Shown one piece after another: positions 40,490 through 47,128 of a DNA stretch of 47,128 nucleotides. A program made the position numbers and the translations under genes. The stretch comes from Eubacterium sp. GTDB lineage: Bacteria; Bacillota; Clostridia; Lachnospirales; Lachnospiraceae. Where the stretch lies: the NCBI GenBank assembly GCA_024690665.1, contig JAILOU010000031.1, forward strand, positions 1 through 47,128, written 5' to 3'. The stretch's first letter is position 1; each line of letters starts with the position of its first letter. Below the pieces are notes generated by a model. The model ran no database searches, was not told where the DNA came from, and worked only from the letters and a program-made list of their open reading frames with translations.

Positions 40490-41542
40490 ATGGCATCGAT
40501 TAAAGAAATTGCGAAAATGGCAGGTGTCTCTCCCTCTACGGTTTCGCGTGTGTTAAACCAGCCGGATTACAAATGCCGCGACTCGGCAGCGCGTGATCGC
40601 ATCTGGAAAGCCGCCATCGAAATGCACTATTCGCCCAATCAGGCAGCCCGCAATCTTCGTTTGAGCAATGCGCAGGATGCTCATAAAACGTATTACCTCA
40701 ATGTCCTTATGACGCGTTCTGCAGCCAAGCAGCCCGATCCGTTTTTTTCGGAACTGCTTCATATCATCGAAAGTGAGATACATAACCACGGTCATATCCT
40801 GACCAATGTCTATCACATGCCGGACTTTTCCGACGACCGCCGCTGCGCACGTCTTAATCTGCCGCAGCTTGTGGAAGAGCTCTATGAACAAAATGACCGT
40901 CAAAATAACGGCCTCATTGTCATCGGAAGATGCAATCAGACCGTTTTAGAATTACTTCGTAAAAAATATAAAAATCTCATCTCCATCAATCGTAATTCCA
41001 CGAATTACGCAATTGATGAGGTTTTATGCGATGGGGAAAAGGTTGCCGAGATGGCAATTGATTATTTGTGTACTTTGGGACATACGAACATCGGCTATGT
41101 CGGCGCCTGCTACGGCGAGGCCCGCTACCGCGGATTTCAAAAAGCACTAGCCTCACATGGTCTCTATCTAGATCCGGCTTTCATACAGGAAACGCACCAG
41201 ACCGAACGCGAAGGCTTCTTCGCTATGGAACATTTTTTGCAGGCCGAAAGCAGACCAACAGCCATCTACTGTGCCAATGACATCACCGCCATCGGTATGC
41301 TTAAATGCCTAAATGGCTACCGCAATCTGCCGTATCGCCCTTCGATTATCGCCAGCGACAACATTAACCAGTCCCAGTTCTCCAATCCGATGCTTACGAC
41401 CATCGCCCTTCCCAAAGAAGAGATGGGCAAGTTCGCCATCCAGCTCTTACTCGATCGCATCAAGGGCGGACACGAAAGTATTATTCGAATGGAATTAGAA
41501 GGCCGCCTGCTCGTTCGAAATTCCTGCTCAAAACTAAAATAG
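40490..41542 (+). CDS. LacI-family transcriptional regulator
   Basis: 350 residues. N-terminal LacI helix-turn-helix and hinge (ASIKEIAKMAGVSPSTVSRV, LNQPDYKC, PNQAARNLRLS), then a periplasmic-binding-protein-like effector domain (GLIVIGRCNQTVLELLRKKY; HTNIGYVGACYGEARYRGFQ; PTAIYCANDITAIGMLKCLN; SNPMLTTIALPKEEMGKFAI). The start at 40490 follows AAGGAG. It is divergent from the sulfate transporter operon, and a perfect LacI-type palindrome lies between them, so it probably controls that operon and itself. The effector is unknown; sulfate uptake is rarely under LacI-type control. Confidence 0.92.
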   Translation: MASIKEIAKMAGVSPSTVSRVLNQPDYKCRDSAARDRIWKAAIEMHYSPNQAARNLRLSNAQDAHKTYYLNVLMTRSAAKQPDPFFSELLHIIESEIHNHGHILTNVYHMPDFSDDRRCARLNLPQLVEELYEQNDRQNNGLIVIGRCNQTVLELLRKKYKNLISINRNSTNYAIDEVLCDGEKVAEMAIDYLCTLGHTNIGYVGACYGEARYRGFQKALASHGLYLDPAFIQETHQTEREGFFAMEHFLQAESRPTAIYCANDITAIGMLKCLNGYRNLPYRPSIIASDNINQSQFSNPMLTTIALPKEEMGKFAIQLLLDRIKGGHESIIRMELEGRLLVRNSCSKLK

Positions 41543-41573
41543 TGGTAAGCTTACACGCTTACCACTATTTTTC
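41536..41573. terminator. Bidirectional terminator
   Basis: AATAGTGGTAAGC pairs with GCTTACCACTATT around a 6-base loop, T-runs outside. It serves the LacI-type gene and the convergent dehydrogenase gene, whose last codons it overlaps. Confidence 0.9.
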
Positions 41574-42498
41574 CATTTATCTTTCCATCTTCCATATCCA
41601 TCACGGCTTTGCCGATCTCCAAAAAGGAGTATTCACGTCCTATACAAGGACTGATCTTATGCTTCTTTATAAAATCCAGAATATTTGTAATATCACTTTG
41701 CGTCGGCGTATTTGAGAAAAAACCGGTCAGATATACGCCATTTGGTATTTCCTTGATCGGGTCAAATCCGTCTAACGCATAAAGTCCGCCAAGAATTCCC
41801 GTGTGACAGACAATCGTACCTCGCTGCGCATTAGAAAGAGTATCCCTTAACGTCTTTGGTCCAACCAATTCTAACACTTTCGTTACGCCGCCCAGCTTTC
41901 CCGCCAAACTGCCGCTGTCTGGCAGCGCCTCGTCCGCTTCCTTTAAAAGCTCGAGTTTTTCCACCCGGTGCGTCGTTGCCGTCACCTTACATCCAAGCGC
42001 CTTTGCAATCTGAATCGCCGCATATCCCAGTGCGCAGGTTGCTCCGCGTATTAACAGATGATCCTCCGCTTTTAACTGCAGGCACTCAAACAAAGAACCC
42101 CAGGCTGTATAATACGTCTCCGGAAGCGCGCCAAGTTCTTTCCATCCAAGTTCTGTCTGTGCCTGAAACACGTGATCCGCCGGCACCAGGACGTACTGCG
42201 CATAACTTCCGTTATAGCTTCTTCCCATACCGCCCATCAGCGCAACCACCGTATCACCTTTTGAAAATGCACTGTCCGAAGGGTCTTCGACCACACCGGC
42301 GCATTCAATTCCGGGTATCACCGGTTTTTGTATGTAATCTTCTTCAATTTCCTCTAACCGTAAGATCTGCTCCGAATGGTTTAGGCCAAATGCCTTCACC
42401 TGAATCAGCACCCATCCCGGGCGTACCTTAGGCATCGGCACTTCTTCCGGCCTTATTTCTTCAGCTTTCGTAATTTGTCTTAATACAACTGCCTTCAT
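41551..42498 (-). CDS. Zinc-type/quinone-oxidoreductase-like MDR dehydrogenase
   Basis: About 315 residues of the medium-chain dehydrogenase/reductase superfamily: GroES-like N-terminal domain (VLIQVKAFGLNHSEQILRLE; KPVIPGIECAGVVEDPSDSA) and a cofactor domain (LLIRGATCALGYAAIQIAKA; LGCKVTATTHRVEKLELL). Classic zinc-ligand cysteines of alcohol dehydrogenases are not evident, so it is closer to the quinone oxidoreductase branch. The nucleotide motif reads GATCALGYAA instead of the usual GxGxxG. It follows the radical SAM gene by 18 bases and is probably in its operon, making it a candidate tailoring reductase, but a housekeeping role is possible. Confidence 0.85.
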   Translation of the reverse strand: MKAVVLRQITKAEEIRPEEVPMPKVRPGWVLIQVKAFGLNHSEQILRLEEIEEDYIQKPVIPGIECAGVVEDPSDSAFSKGDTVVALMGGMGRSYNGSYAQYVLVPADHVFQAQTELGWKELGALPETYYTAWGSLFECLQLKAEDHLLIRGATCALGYAAIQIAKALGCKVTATTHRVEKLELLKEADEALPDSGSLAGKLGGVTKVLELVGPKTLRDTLSNAQRGTIVCHTGILGGLYALDGFDPIKEIPNGVYLTGFFSNTPTQSDITNILDFIKKHKISPCIGREYSFLEIGKAVMDMEDGKINGKIVVSV

Positions 42499-42516
42499 TG
42501 GCCCCGGCATCCTTTC

Positions 42517-43557
42517 CTAAGCGGATATCTCCTTCCAGCACTGCGGATCTTCTCCGTAGAAACTGCCGGTTGTTCCCTTTGCAACCGCCGGACATCCACG
42601 GCACCAGGCAAGGAGTTCACATTTGCTGCATTTGCTGAATCTGTCATAGTCGCGATAAGCTTCCATGCCCTGTCCAAGCCACAACTTCGCCAAATCTTCC
42701 TCAAACACATTGCCAACCTTGCTATCTGCCACCCTCCGACAAGCATACACGTCACCGGAAGGCAGGATGGTCATGTGACAATTCCCACTGTTGCAGCCAT
42801 CATAGATCATGCCGTCTTTCGCATAATCCGGAATCTGAAACAGCCCTTCTTCATACTCATACAAAGTCCACAGATGATCCTTTTGGTTAAACTCGGTCTC
42901 ACAACCTTGTTTTTCATATTCTTTAAATTTCTTATAACAGGTATCTAATAATTCTCGATATTCAAGCGGCGCAATCCCGGTCGATTTCTCCCCGCTTGTC
43001 GGTACATAGCGTCCAAATGCATACACATCCGCCTTATGCTGCACCACGGTATCGATAATCTGCGGGATTTCTCCAATATTAACCGAAGATACCGTTGTCA
43101 TTATAACGGCTTCAATTCCCGCTTTTTTAAGCACACCAATCTTCTCAAGCGTCGTGTCGAATGACCCCGGCTTTCGAAACCAGTCGTGCGTCTTTTTCAT
43201 TCCATCGATTGACAGCTGGTACTGCTCGCAGCCGCTATCATAAAGCCGCGAACAGACCTCATCTGTCAAATGAAAAGGGTTTCCTAGGATTGTACTTTTA
43301 ATCTTTTTTTCTTTTAGCAGATCCATTAATTTCCAAAAATCAGGATGCAGGATGGGATCTCCGCCGGTTATGTAGAAGTATGCGGTTCGACCAAAATGCT
43401 GACACATCTGTTCACATCGATCCACAACCTGCTGCATCCTTGGCCAGCTCATACTTTCGAGCGGCTTATCATTATTTTCAGAAAATATATAGCAATGCTT
43501 ACATCTTTGATCGCAGGCATCTGTAATCTGCCATTGAAAGGAAAAATACTGCTCCAT
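42517..43557 (-). CDS. Radical SAM/SPASM peptide maturase (ACGX-type system)
   Basis: 346 residues. The SAM-cluster motif CDQRCKHCY (CX3CX2C) lies at residues 15-23, YITGGDPILHPDF is the SAM-binding segment, and the C-terminal SPASM domain has the expected spread of cysteines (YDGCNSGNCHMTILPSGDVY, then ACRRVADSKVGNVF, KCSKCELLAWCRGCP and a final QCW) for auxiliary iron-sulfur clusters. Such enzymes crosslink or epimerise ribosomal peptides. It starts 6 bases after the stop of a precursor peptide with five ACGT repeats, without a clear own ribosome site, so translation is coupled. To my memory this corresponds to the 'ACGX system' radical SAM family; the chemistry of that group is not known to me. 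Confidence 0.9.
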   Translation of the reverse strand: MEQYFSFQWQITDACDQRCKHCYIFSENNDKPLESMSWPRMQQVVDRCEQMCQHFGRTAYFYITGGDPILHPDFWKLMDLLKEKKIKSTILGNPFHLTDEVCSRLYDSGCEQYQLSIDGMKKTHDWFRKPGSFDTTLEKIGVLKKAGIEAVIMTTVSSVNIGEIPQIIDTVVQHKADVYAFGRYVPTSGEKSTGIAPLEYRELLDTCYKKFKEYEKQGCETEFNQKDHLWTLYEYEEGLFQIPDYAKDGMIYDGCNSGNCHMTILPSGDVYACRRVADSKVGNVFEEDLAKLWLGQGMEAYRDYDRFSKCSKCELLAWCRGCPAVAKGTTGSFYGEDPQCWKEISA

Positions 43558-43563
43558 AGTTAC

Positions 43564-43737
43564 TTACTTTGATGTACCACAAGCTGCTACTCTTTTGGTT
43601 CCGCAAGCTGCTGCTCTCTTCGTTCCGCAAGCTGCTGCTCTCTTTGTACCACAAGCTGCTGCTCTCTTTGTACCGCAAGCTGCTGCTCTTGTGCTCATGC
43701 CTTCCATGTTCCATGCTGCAAGATTCTTAAGTGCCAT
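43564..43737 (-). CDS. Precursor peptide with five ACGT repeats, RiPP substrate of the adjacent radical SAM enzyme
   Basis: 57 residues. The first 16 (MALKNLAAWNMEGMST) form a short leader; then RAAACGTK occurs four times in direct succession and a variant RVAACGTSK ends the protein. All five Cys are in the same A-A-C-G-T context, 8 residues apart. Codons within the repeats differ at silent positions (TGC/TGT, GGT/GGA, ACA/ACG/ACC) while the protein repeat is constant, which shows selection on the peptide. A strong site AAGGAGGAATATCGTT precedes the ATG. Frames on the opposite strand through these repeats are shadows. Lys-Arg between units may be cleavage points. The mature product is unknown. 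Confidence 0.92.
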   Translation of the reverse strand: MALKNLAAWNMEGMSTRAAACGTKRAAACGTKRAAACGTKRAAACGTKRVAACGTSK

Positions 43738-43798
43738 AACGATATTCCTCCTTCATCATGTAAATACTTTCGCAGACCTTCTATCTGTCTGTGTCTTC

Positions 43799-43827
43799 AC
43801 TATAGCACCTCAATTTTGAAAAATGAA
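43799..43827 (-). promoter_or_regulatory. Promoter of the ACGX peptide operon
   Basis: TATAGT (43804-43799) with TTCATT (43827-43822) 17 bases upstream on the minus strand; the -35 match is weak, as expected for an activator-dependent promoter. It overlaps the spacer of the divergent LysR promoter. Confidence 0.5.
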
Positions 43828-43845
43828 ATGAATATATGTTATAAT
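43816..43845 (+). promoter_or_regulatory. Promoter of the LysR-type gene
   Basis: TTGAAA (43816-43821) and TATAAT (43840-43845), 18-base spacer, back to back with the peptide-operon promoter. Confidence 0.65.
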
Positions 43846-43878
43846 TAATAACCAAATGGAATTAGTAGGAGGTACGAA

Positions 43879-44787
43879 ATGAATATCTCGCAATTAGAAT
43901 GTTTTGTAACCCTGGCGGGCACGTTAAATTATATGAAAACAGCCGATGAACTTGGACTTACACAGCCGGCTGTCTCCAAGCAAATTAAAGCGCTTGAAGA
44001 GGAACTTGGAACAACCCTGTTCTATCGTACAACGCGCTCTGTTTCTCTCACGAGAATCGGAGAACGTTACTTAACCGATGCCAACCAGATGCTCAATACC
44101 TATTATCATTCTTTAGACTGGATTGGTAACTTTCACGCCGCCGAGACACAGTCGATTCGCATCGGATACTCCGATCCTAACGTAATGGGACGCGTCAGTT
44201 CTTTATTAAAGCTCCTTCACAAGCAGTTTCCGAATCTGACGCCAATTTTTACCTATGACCAGACCGACGCCAATCTCGGACGCCTTCAGCACGGTCAGCT
44301 TGATGTCATGTTTAGTATGAAAGATTCTCATTTTAGCGATGACCATATCCTGTTTCATAAGCTTCGAGACGAACGCTTTGCATGCATTATCGCGCGTTCG
44401 CATCCATTTGCAGCAACACTCTTAGAGGAGTATCCTGATATGACAAGCGTTACCACTAAGCAGCTGTGGCCCTGTGAGCAGGTTGTGGCGATTCCACCGT
44501 ACCTGTTAAAACAATACTTTTCAAGAGGCCGCAAAATCATTTCCGTCAATGAAGACCTGACCAACATCATCTGCTCTAACACCAACGAAGCCTACGGACT
44601 TGTGCTTGGCGAATTCGGCTACGCCATGATTCCCAGGCACATGATTATGCCTCATCCGGACCTGTACTTTTGGGATTGGACCGATTCGCCGGTTGCAGAT
44701 TTTGGTCTGTATTATAGAAAAGAAGCCGTAAAAGATACGGCTTCCATCATCTCTTCCTTTATTAAATCTGCATCAGATATCTTTTGA
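43879..44787 (+). CDS. LysR-family transcriptional regulator
   Basis: 302 residues. N-terminal winged helix (ISQLECFVTLAGTLNYMKTA, DELGLTQPAVSKQIKALEEE, LGTTLFYRTTRSVSLT) and a LysR substrate-binding domain (IRIGYSDPNVMGRVSSLLKL; LQHGQLDVMFSMKD; ACIIARSHPFAATLLEEYPD). The ATG follows TAGGAGG. It is divergent from the ACGX peptide operon and shares a 140-base control region with it, the usual place for a LysR target, so it probably controls peptide production. The last 15 bases overlap the convergent Sel1-like gene. Confidence 0.92.
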   Translation: MNISQLECFVTLAGTLNYMKTADELGLTQPAVSKQIKALEEELGTTLFYRTTRSVSLTRIGERYLTDANQMLNTYYHSLDWIGNFHAAETQSIRIGYSDPNVMGRVSSLLKLLHKQFPNLTPIFTYDQTDANLGRLQHGQLDVMFSMKDSHFSDDHILFHKLRDERFACIIARSHPFAATLLEEYPDMTSVTTKQLWPCEQVVAIPPYLLKQYFSRGRKIISVNEDLTNIICSNTNEAYGLVLGEFGYAMIPRHMIMPHPDLYFWDWTDSPVADFGLYYRKEAVKDTASIISSFIKSASDIF

Positions 44788-44988
44788 CATCAACTCTTCA
44801 GCCAATGCAACTGTTTTTGCAGCTTCTTCATGCCCTCTCTTGGCGGCATATCTGCCCCACTTGAGGGCTTTTTCATAGTTCTTCTTACCAAAATCGCCTT
44901 CCACATATCCTTTTGCAATGGCTGCTGCCGCATCAAGATCTCCAAGCGACGCTGCATCTACCAGCTTAATCAGTTTATCACTTGCCAT
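44773..44988 (-). CDS. Small Sel1-like repeat protein
   Basis: 71 residues with one Sel1-type helical repeat (GDFGKKNYEKALKWGRYAAK, then RGHEEAAKTVALAEELM) and a preceding partial repeat (AASLGDLDAAAAIAKGYVEG). Sel1 repeats mediate protein contacts; with only about two repeats it is short for the family. Ribosome site TAGGAGAC. It overlaps the 3' end of the LysR gene on the other strand and follows the ECF S-component gene by 9 bases. Confidence 0.75.
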   Translation of the reverse strand: MASDKLIKLVDAASLGDLDAAAAIAKGYVEGDFGKKNYEKALKWGRYAAKRGHEEAAKTVALAEELMSKDI

Positions 44989-44997
44989 GTCTGTCTC

Positions 44998-45486
44998 CTA
45001 TCTGCTATAGCGGATTACACGGTCTGCAATCTTACTTGCAACCACGAATAATCCTATATTCACCAGATATTCTACCAGCAGTCCCGGGAACTGCGCAAGT
45101 CCCGTAAAGAACGAACCGCTAATCACGCATCCTGTCAATGTATATCCAAATAACGGAATCAGTGTCGATACCGCCATCGCCACAATTCGCATCTTCTTAT
45201 GATCATGCAGATGTTTTCCCATCATCTTGTAAAATACAAGCGCCATAAGTGCTTTAATTACAAGTGTCGGTAGTGTATATATTGGATACGAAGTCAGGTC
45301 TGCAAGGCCTGCTCCAATTGCGCCTACCGCAATCCCATAAGGACTCGGCAACATCACACAACTGATTAGTATGACAACATTTCCCACATTGAAGTATCCC
45401 ATCGGAATCGGAATCTGGAAAAATCTCGTTATGATAAATGTAAATGCGATTAGTATTGCTGCCTGACTCAAGTATTTTGTTTTCAT
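44998..45486 (-). CDS. ECF transporter S component (vitamin/small-molecule binding subunit)
   Basis: 162 residues with five to six membrane helices. The segment FNVGNVVILISCVMLPSPYG, then IAVGAIGAGLADLTSYPIYT, is typical of the PF07155-type S components; the GAGLADL motif is well conserved. S components bind a vitamin or related compound and borrow a shared EcfAAT module encoded elsewhere, as no ATPase is adjacent. The ligand cannot be told from sequence; no riboswitch was recognised upstream. The start at 45486 follows GGTGGGG. Confidence 0.85.
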   Translation of the reverse strand: MKTKYLSQAAILIAFTFIITRFFQIPIPMGYFNVGNVVILISCVMLPSPYGIAVGAIGAGLADLTSYPIYTLPTLVIKALMALVFYKMMGKHLHDHKKMRIVAMAVSTLIPLFGYTLTGCVISGSFFTGLAQFPGLLVEYLVNIGLFVVASKIADRVIRYSR

Positions 45487-45549
45487 GATGTTTCCCCACC
45501 TCACTAAAAATTTTCTACTATTATAGACGCATCCCTTCTGTCATTGCAA

Positions 45550-45588
45550 TAAAAAAAAGCGCCTTCCTTACAGAAAGCACTTTTTTGT
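45550..45588 (-). terminator. Terminator of the 94-residue gene
   Basis: AAAGTGCTTTC and GGAAGGCGCTTT arms (with G-U pairs) around TGTAA, followed by a T-run on the minus strand. Confidence 0.75.
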
Positions 45589-45592
45589 AAAT

Positions 45593-45877
45593 TTAGTCTT
45601 CAATTACAATGTTATCTACTGCCTCACGAATCTCATCATCGTTCATCTCCTGCATATCCGGAATTACGATTGTTCCGCCCTTTTGAGCTGCTTCAATGAT
45701 GCGGTCATAGATATGTAATGATAAATCATGTGGCAACTGAATGCCGATTGTACGAACATCGCCGCTTGCTGTTACGACATCAATCTGATCCATTTTCTTA
45801 GGTGTCAAAATACAGCCTGTACATCCTGTAAAAAATTGTAATGGTTTATTACAGTCTCTAATAGAAAAAGTCTTCAT
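45593..45877 (-). CDS. Hypothetical protein with N-terminal GCTGC motif
   Basis: 94 residues, soluble. A cysteine-rich spot FFTGCTGCILTPKK near residue 18 (CTGC gives C-x-x-C) is preceded by another Cys (IRDCNKP). The rest is an acidic alpha/beta domain (MQEMNDDEIREAVDNIVIED). I do not recognise the family. A very good ribosome site (AGGAGGTAAATAATT) and a TATGAT -10 with extended TG upstream support expression. Possible metal or redox role is only a guess from the cysteines. Confidence 0.65.
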   Translation of the reverse strand: MKTFSIRDCNKPLQFFTGCTGCILTPKKMDQIDVVTASGDVRTIGIQLPHDLSLHIYDRIIEAAQKGGTIVIPDMQEMNDDEIREAVDNIVIED

Positions 45878-45957
45878 AATTATTTACCTCCTAAGATCTG
45901 TCATAATGATAATTCCTTTTCTATCATAGCACAAATTTCCTATTTTTACAGTTCTAT

Positions 45958-46845
45958 TTAATAGATTGATGCTTCTGCCAGTTTTTCGTTGATTCTCGTC
46001 ATGACCTTTGTGTAATATTTATACTCTGCATCCGTCATTTCCTCATCTTCTAGCTCACTGAGAGCATCCATTGCCTCTGAATACTTTGTCAGATACTCTG
46101 AATAGTCCGTTAGCATCTCGGTCGTGGATAGCTCGCCATTTTTATATTTCTCCATAAATTCAATGTATTCATCAAAGAATTTCTCGTATTTTTTCATGGT
46201 CTTTTTGAACTTCTTAGAGACTTTGTCGGATGATTTTTCTTTTATCTTCTCAGATTCCTCTGATGCGTTATCAGAAGTATCCGCCGAAGTGGTTTTTGCC
46301 TGTTCTTCTTCCTGTTCCTCTTCCTTTTCCTCTGTTTTTTCTTCTGTCTTCGCCTCTTCCTGCGTGTCATTTTCCTCTTCCTCTTGTGGGACCCTTAGGC
46401 TGATAGCCAACGTATGATCATCAGAATAATAGTACAAGTCCAGTCTATAACCTTCCGCGTTTTCTGCATCATAAGAACGGTCAGAATAATCATAATTAAC
46501 TGTAAACCCGAGTTCTTCACACTTCGTTACGTATTCCTGATAATCTTCTAGCTTATATTTGTAGACATCAACATCCAGATATTCTTCGTTAGATGATTTC
46601 ACCTCTCCATACTTTGAATCTGGTGTTGGTAACATTGCACTTAATTTCGTCTGGGGCCAATTAAGCTTTGTCCTATATTGAGACATCTCCGATATATTAA
46701 TAGCAATAATTCTGACTACAAATAAAAGTACAATAACTCCCAAAATCACAAGCCAGACTTTTCGTCTTTTCTTTCTTCGTTGCCTCTTTTTTTCCCGCTT
46801 TTCGTCTTCCGGCTCCGGAATCGGTGAATAGTTTTGATTGTCCAT
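45958..46845 (-). CDS. Membrane-anchored DUF6591-like protein
   Basis: 295 residues. A very basic N-terminus (EKREKKRQRRKKRRK) precedes one membrane helix (about 30-50, VWLVILGVIVLLFVVRIIAI). The outer part has a conserved-looking domain (LPTPDSKYGEVKSSNEEYLD, then YKLEDYQEYVTKCEELGFTV), a Glu/Lys-rich low-complexity stretch (about 152-200) and a C-terminal helical domain (KTMKKYEKFFDEYIEFMEKY). The two conserved parts resemble proteins annotated DUF6591 in clostridia, from memory. Function unknown. Ribosome site GGGAGGGAC. Confidence 0.75.
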   Translation of the reverse strand: MDNQNYSPIPEPEDEKREKKRQRRKKRRKVWLVILGVIVLLFVVRIIAINISEMSQYRTKLNWPQTKLSAMLPTPDSKYGEVKSSNEEYLDVDVYKYKLEDYQEYVTKCEELGFTVNYDYSDRSYDAENAEGYRLDLYYYSDDHTLAISLRVPQEEEENDTQEEAKTEEKTEEKEEEQEEEQAKTTSADTSDNASEESEKIKEKSSDKVSKKFKKTMKKYEKFFDEYIEFMEKYKNGELSTTEMLTDYSEYLTKYSEAMDALSELEDEEMTDAEYKYYTKVMTRINEKLAEASIY

Positions 46846-46889
46846 AATCTGTCCCTCCCGTACTAAATAATCATCATCCTATAAACCGA

Positions 46890-46903
46890 TTCTAGAGAAT
46901 CTA
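46890..46903. promoter_or_regulatory. Short palindrome upstream of the DUF6591-like gene
   Basis: GATTCT-AG-AGAATC lies about 45 bases before the start of the DUF6591-like gene. Possible operator; no further support. Confidence 0.25.
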
Positions 46904-46954
46904 AATCGAAATTACCATTTGCAAGTTTCCGTGAAATTTTCCCCCTTTTTTTCA

Positions 46955-47128
46955 ATCGAGTAGGAGGGAAAATTTAAATAAATTCTCCCGACCTCTCACA
47001 CCACCGCGCGTACCGTTCGGTACACGGCGGTTCAATCAACTTAACAAGTAACACACCTTTCGGTGTAGTAATCTAACATTGAGACTAATCCAAATGAGGT
47101 TAGTCTCTTTGTACTTATAGCCTTTTGT
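46955..47128 (-). ncRNA. 3' end of a group II intron (domain V, VI and part of domain IV), cut by the window edge
   Basis: Read on the minus strand, a hairpin of about 33 bases (47033-47001) pairs CCGCCGT with GCGGTGG and GTACCG with CGGTAC around an AA loop, interrupted by a two-base bulge on the 3' side, which is the domain V plan. A second, AT-rich hairpin with GAGAGGTCGGGAGAA and TTTTCCCTCCTACTCGAT follows and ends the intron at about 46955, as domain VI does. Two further stems (ACACC/GGTGT and GAGACTAA/TTAGTCTC) belong to domain IV. The body of the intron and any reverse transcriptase lie outside the window. Confidence 0.78.

Noticed and set aside
41856..42431. 191-residue plus-strand frame
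   Set aside because: Antisense to the dehydrogenase gene, proline/arginine-rich as expected of a shadow frame, no ribosome site.
43499..43714. 71-residue minus-strand frame with repeated ESSSLR units overlapping the peptide gene
   Set aside because: Different frame of the same repeats, running into the radical SAM gene; no ribosome site at its start.
43595..43819. Open frame opposite the ACGT peptide, with repeated VPQAAAL units
   Set aside because: It is the antisense shadow of the precursor gene; it has no ribosome site, and the silent codon changes fit the minus-strand peptide only.

Overview
The window looks like a chromosomal stretch from a low-to-medium GC Gram-positive anaerobe of the Clostridia, most likely family Lachnospiraceae. 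This is inferred from purine-rich ribosome sites (AGGAGG type), TTGACA/TATAAT promoters, bidirectional hairpin terminators, and gene families typical of that group: C_GCAxxG_C_C protein, DUF6591-like lipoprotein-like protein, ECF-transporter S component, an ACGX-type radical-SAM peptide system, and ROK glucokinase. No rRNA, tRNA, CRISPR array or prophage was seen.

Layout. 1-2.6 kb is scarred accessory DNA: a chimeric helix-turn-helix/RhuM remnant, a SnoaL-like gene, a C_GCAxxG protein operon, an alpha/beta hydrolase, and a palindromic IS200/IS605-like mini-element. 2.6-5.2 kb holds an ECF sigma factor and a membrane-anchored beta-propeller protein that is probably its anti-sigma partner. 5.2-5.9 kb is a gene-free array of about six 114-115 bp repeats, each with a terminator-like hairpin, between convergent genes. 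5.9-13.5 kb is mostly minus-strand housekeeping and maintenance: MATE transporter, NudC, an azlC/azlD deletion remnant, patatin phospholipase, MgtC-like protein, Nudix hydrolase, methyltransferase and deoxyinosine glycosylase. 13.5-18.4 kb is a plus-strand signalling and uptake unit: response regulator, histidine kinase, anchored solute-binding protein, then a GntP-type permease preceded by three exact-phase 11 bp direct repeats.

18.4-23.4 kb is a minus-strand queuosine-precursor operon (queD, queE, folE, queC, queF, then fliB-like and glcK) behind a preQ1-I-like riboswitch with a readable antiterminator and terminator. 23.4-25.4 kb is a hydantoinase/oxoprolinase-family gene. 25.5-32.2 kb is signalling: two hybrid kinases, one with an N-terminal DNA-binding domain, divergent from a MATE transporter, and a degenerate GGDEF/EAL protein. 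32.3-36.3 kb holds an ADP-ribosylglycohydrolase, two small membrane proteins, larE, a 2H phosphoesterase and modD. 36.3-41.5 kb is a sulfate ABC transporter operon (sbp, cysT, cysW, cysA) next to a divergent LacI-type regulator with operator-like palindromes between them.

41.5-43.9 kb is the most interesting locus: a 57-residue precursor peptide with five ACGT repeats, a radical SAM/SPASM maturase and a zinc-type dehydrogenase, divergent from a LysR regulator. The window ends with small genes (Sel1-like, ECF S component, a 94-residue protein, a DUF6591-like membrane protein) and the 3' end (domains V and VI) of a minus-strand group II intron cut by the right edge.
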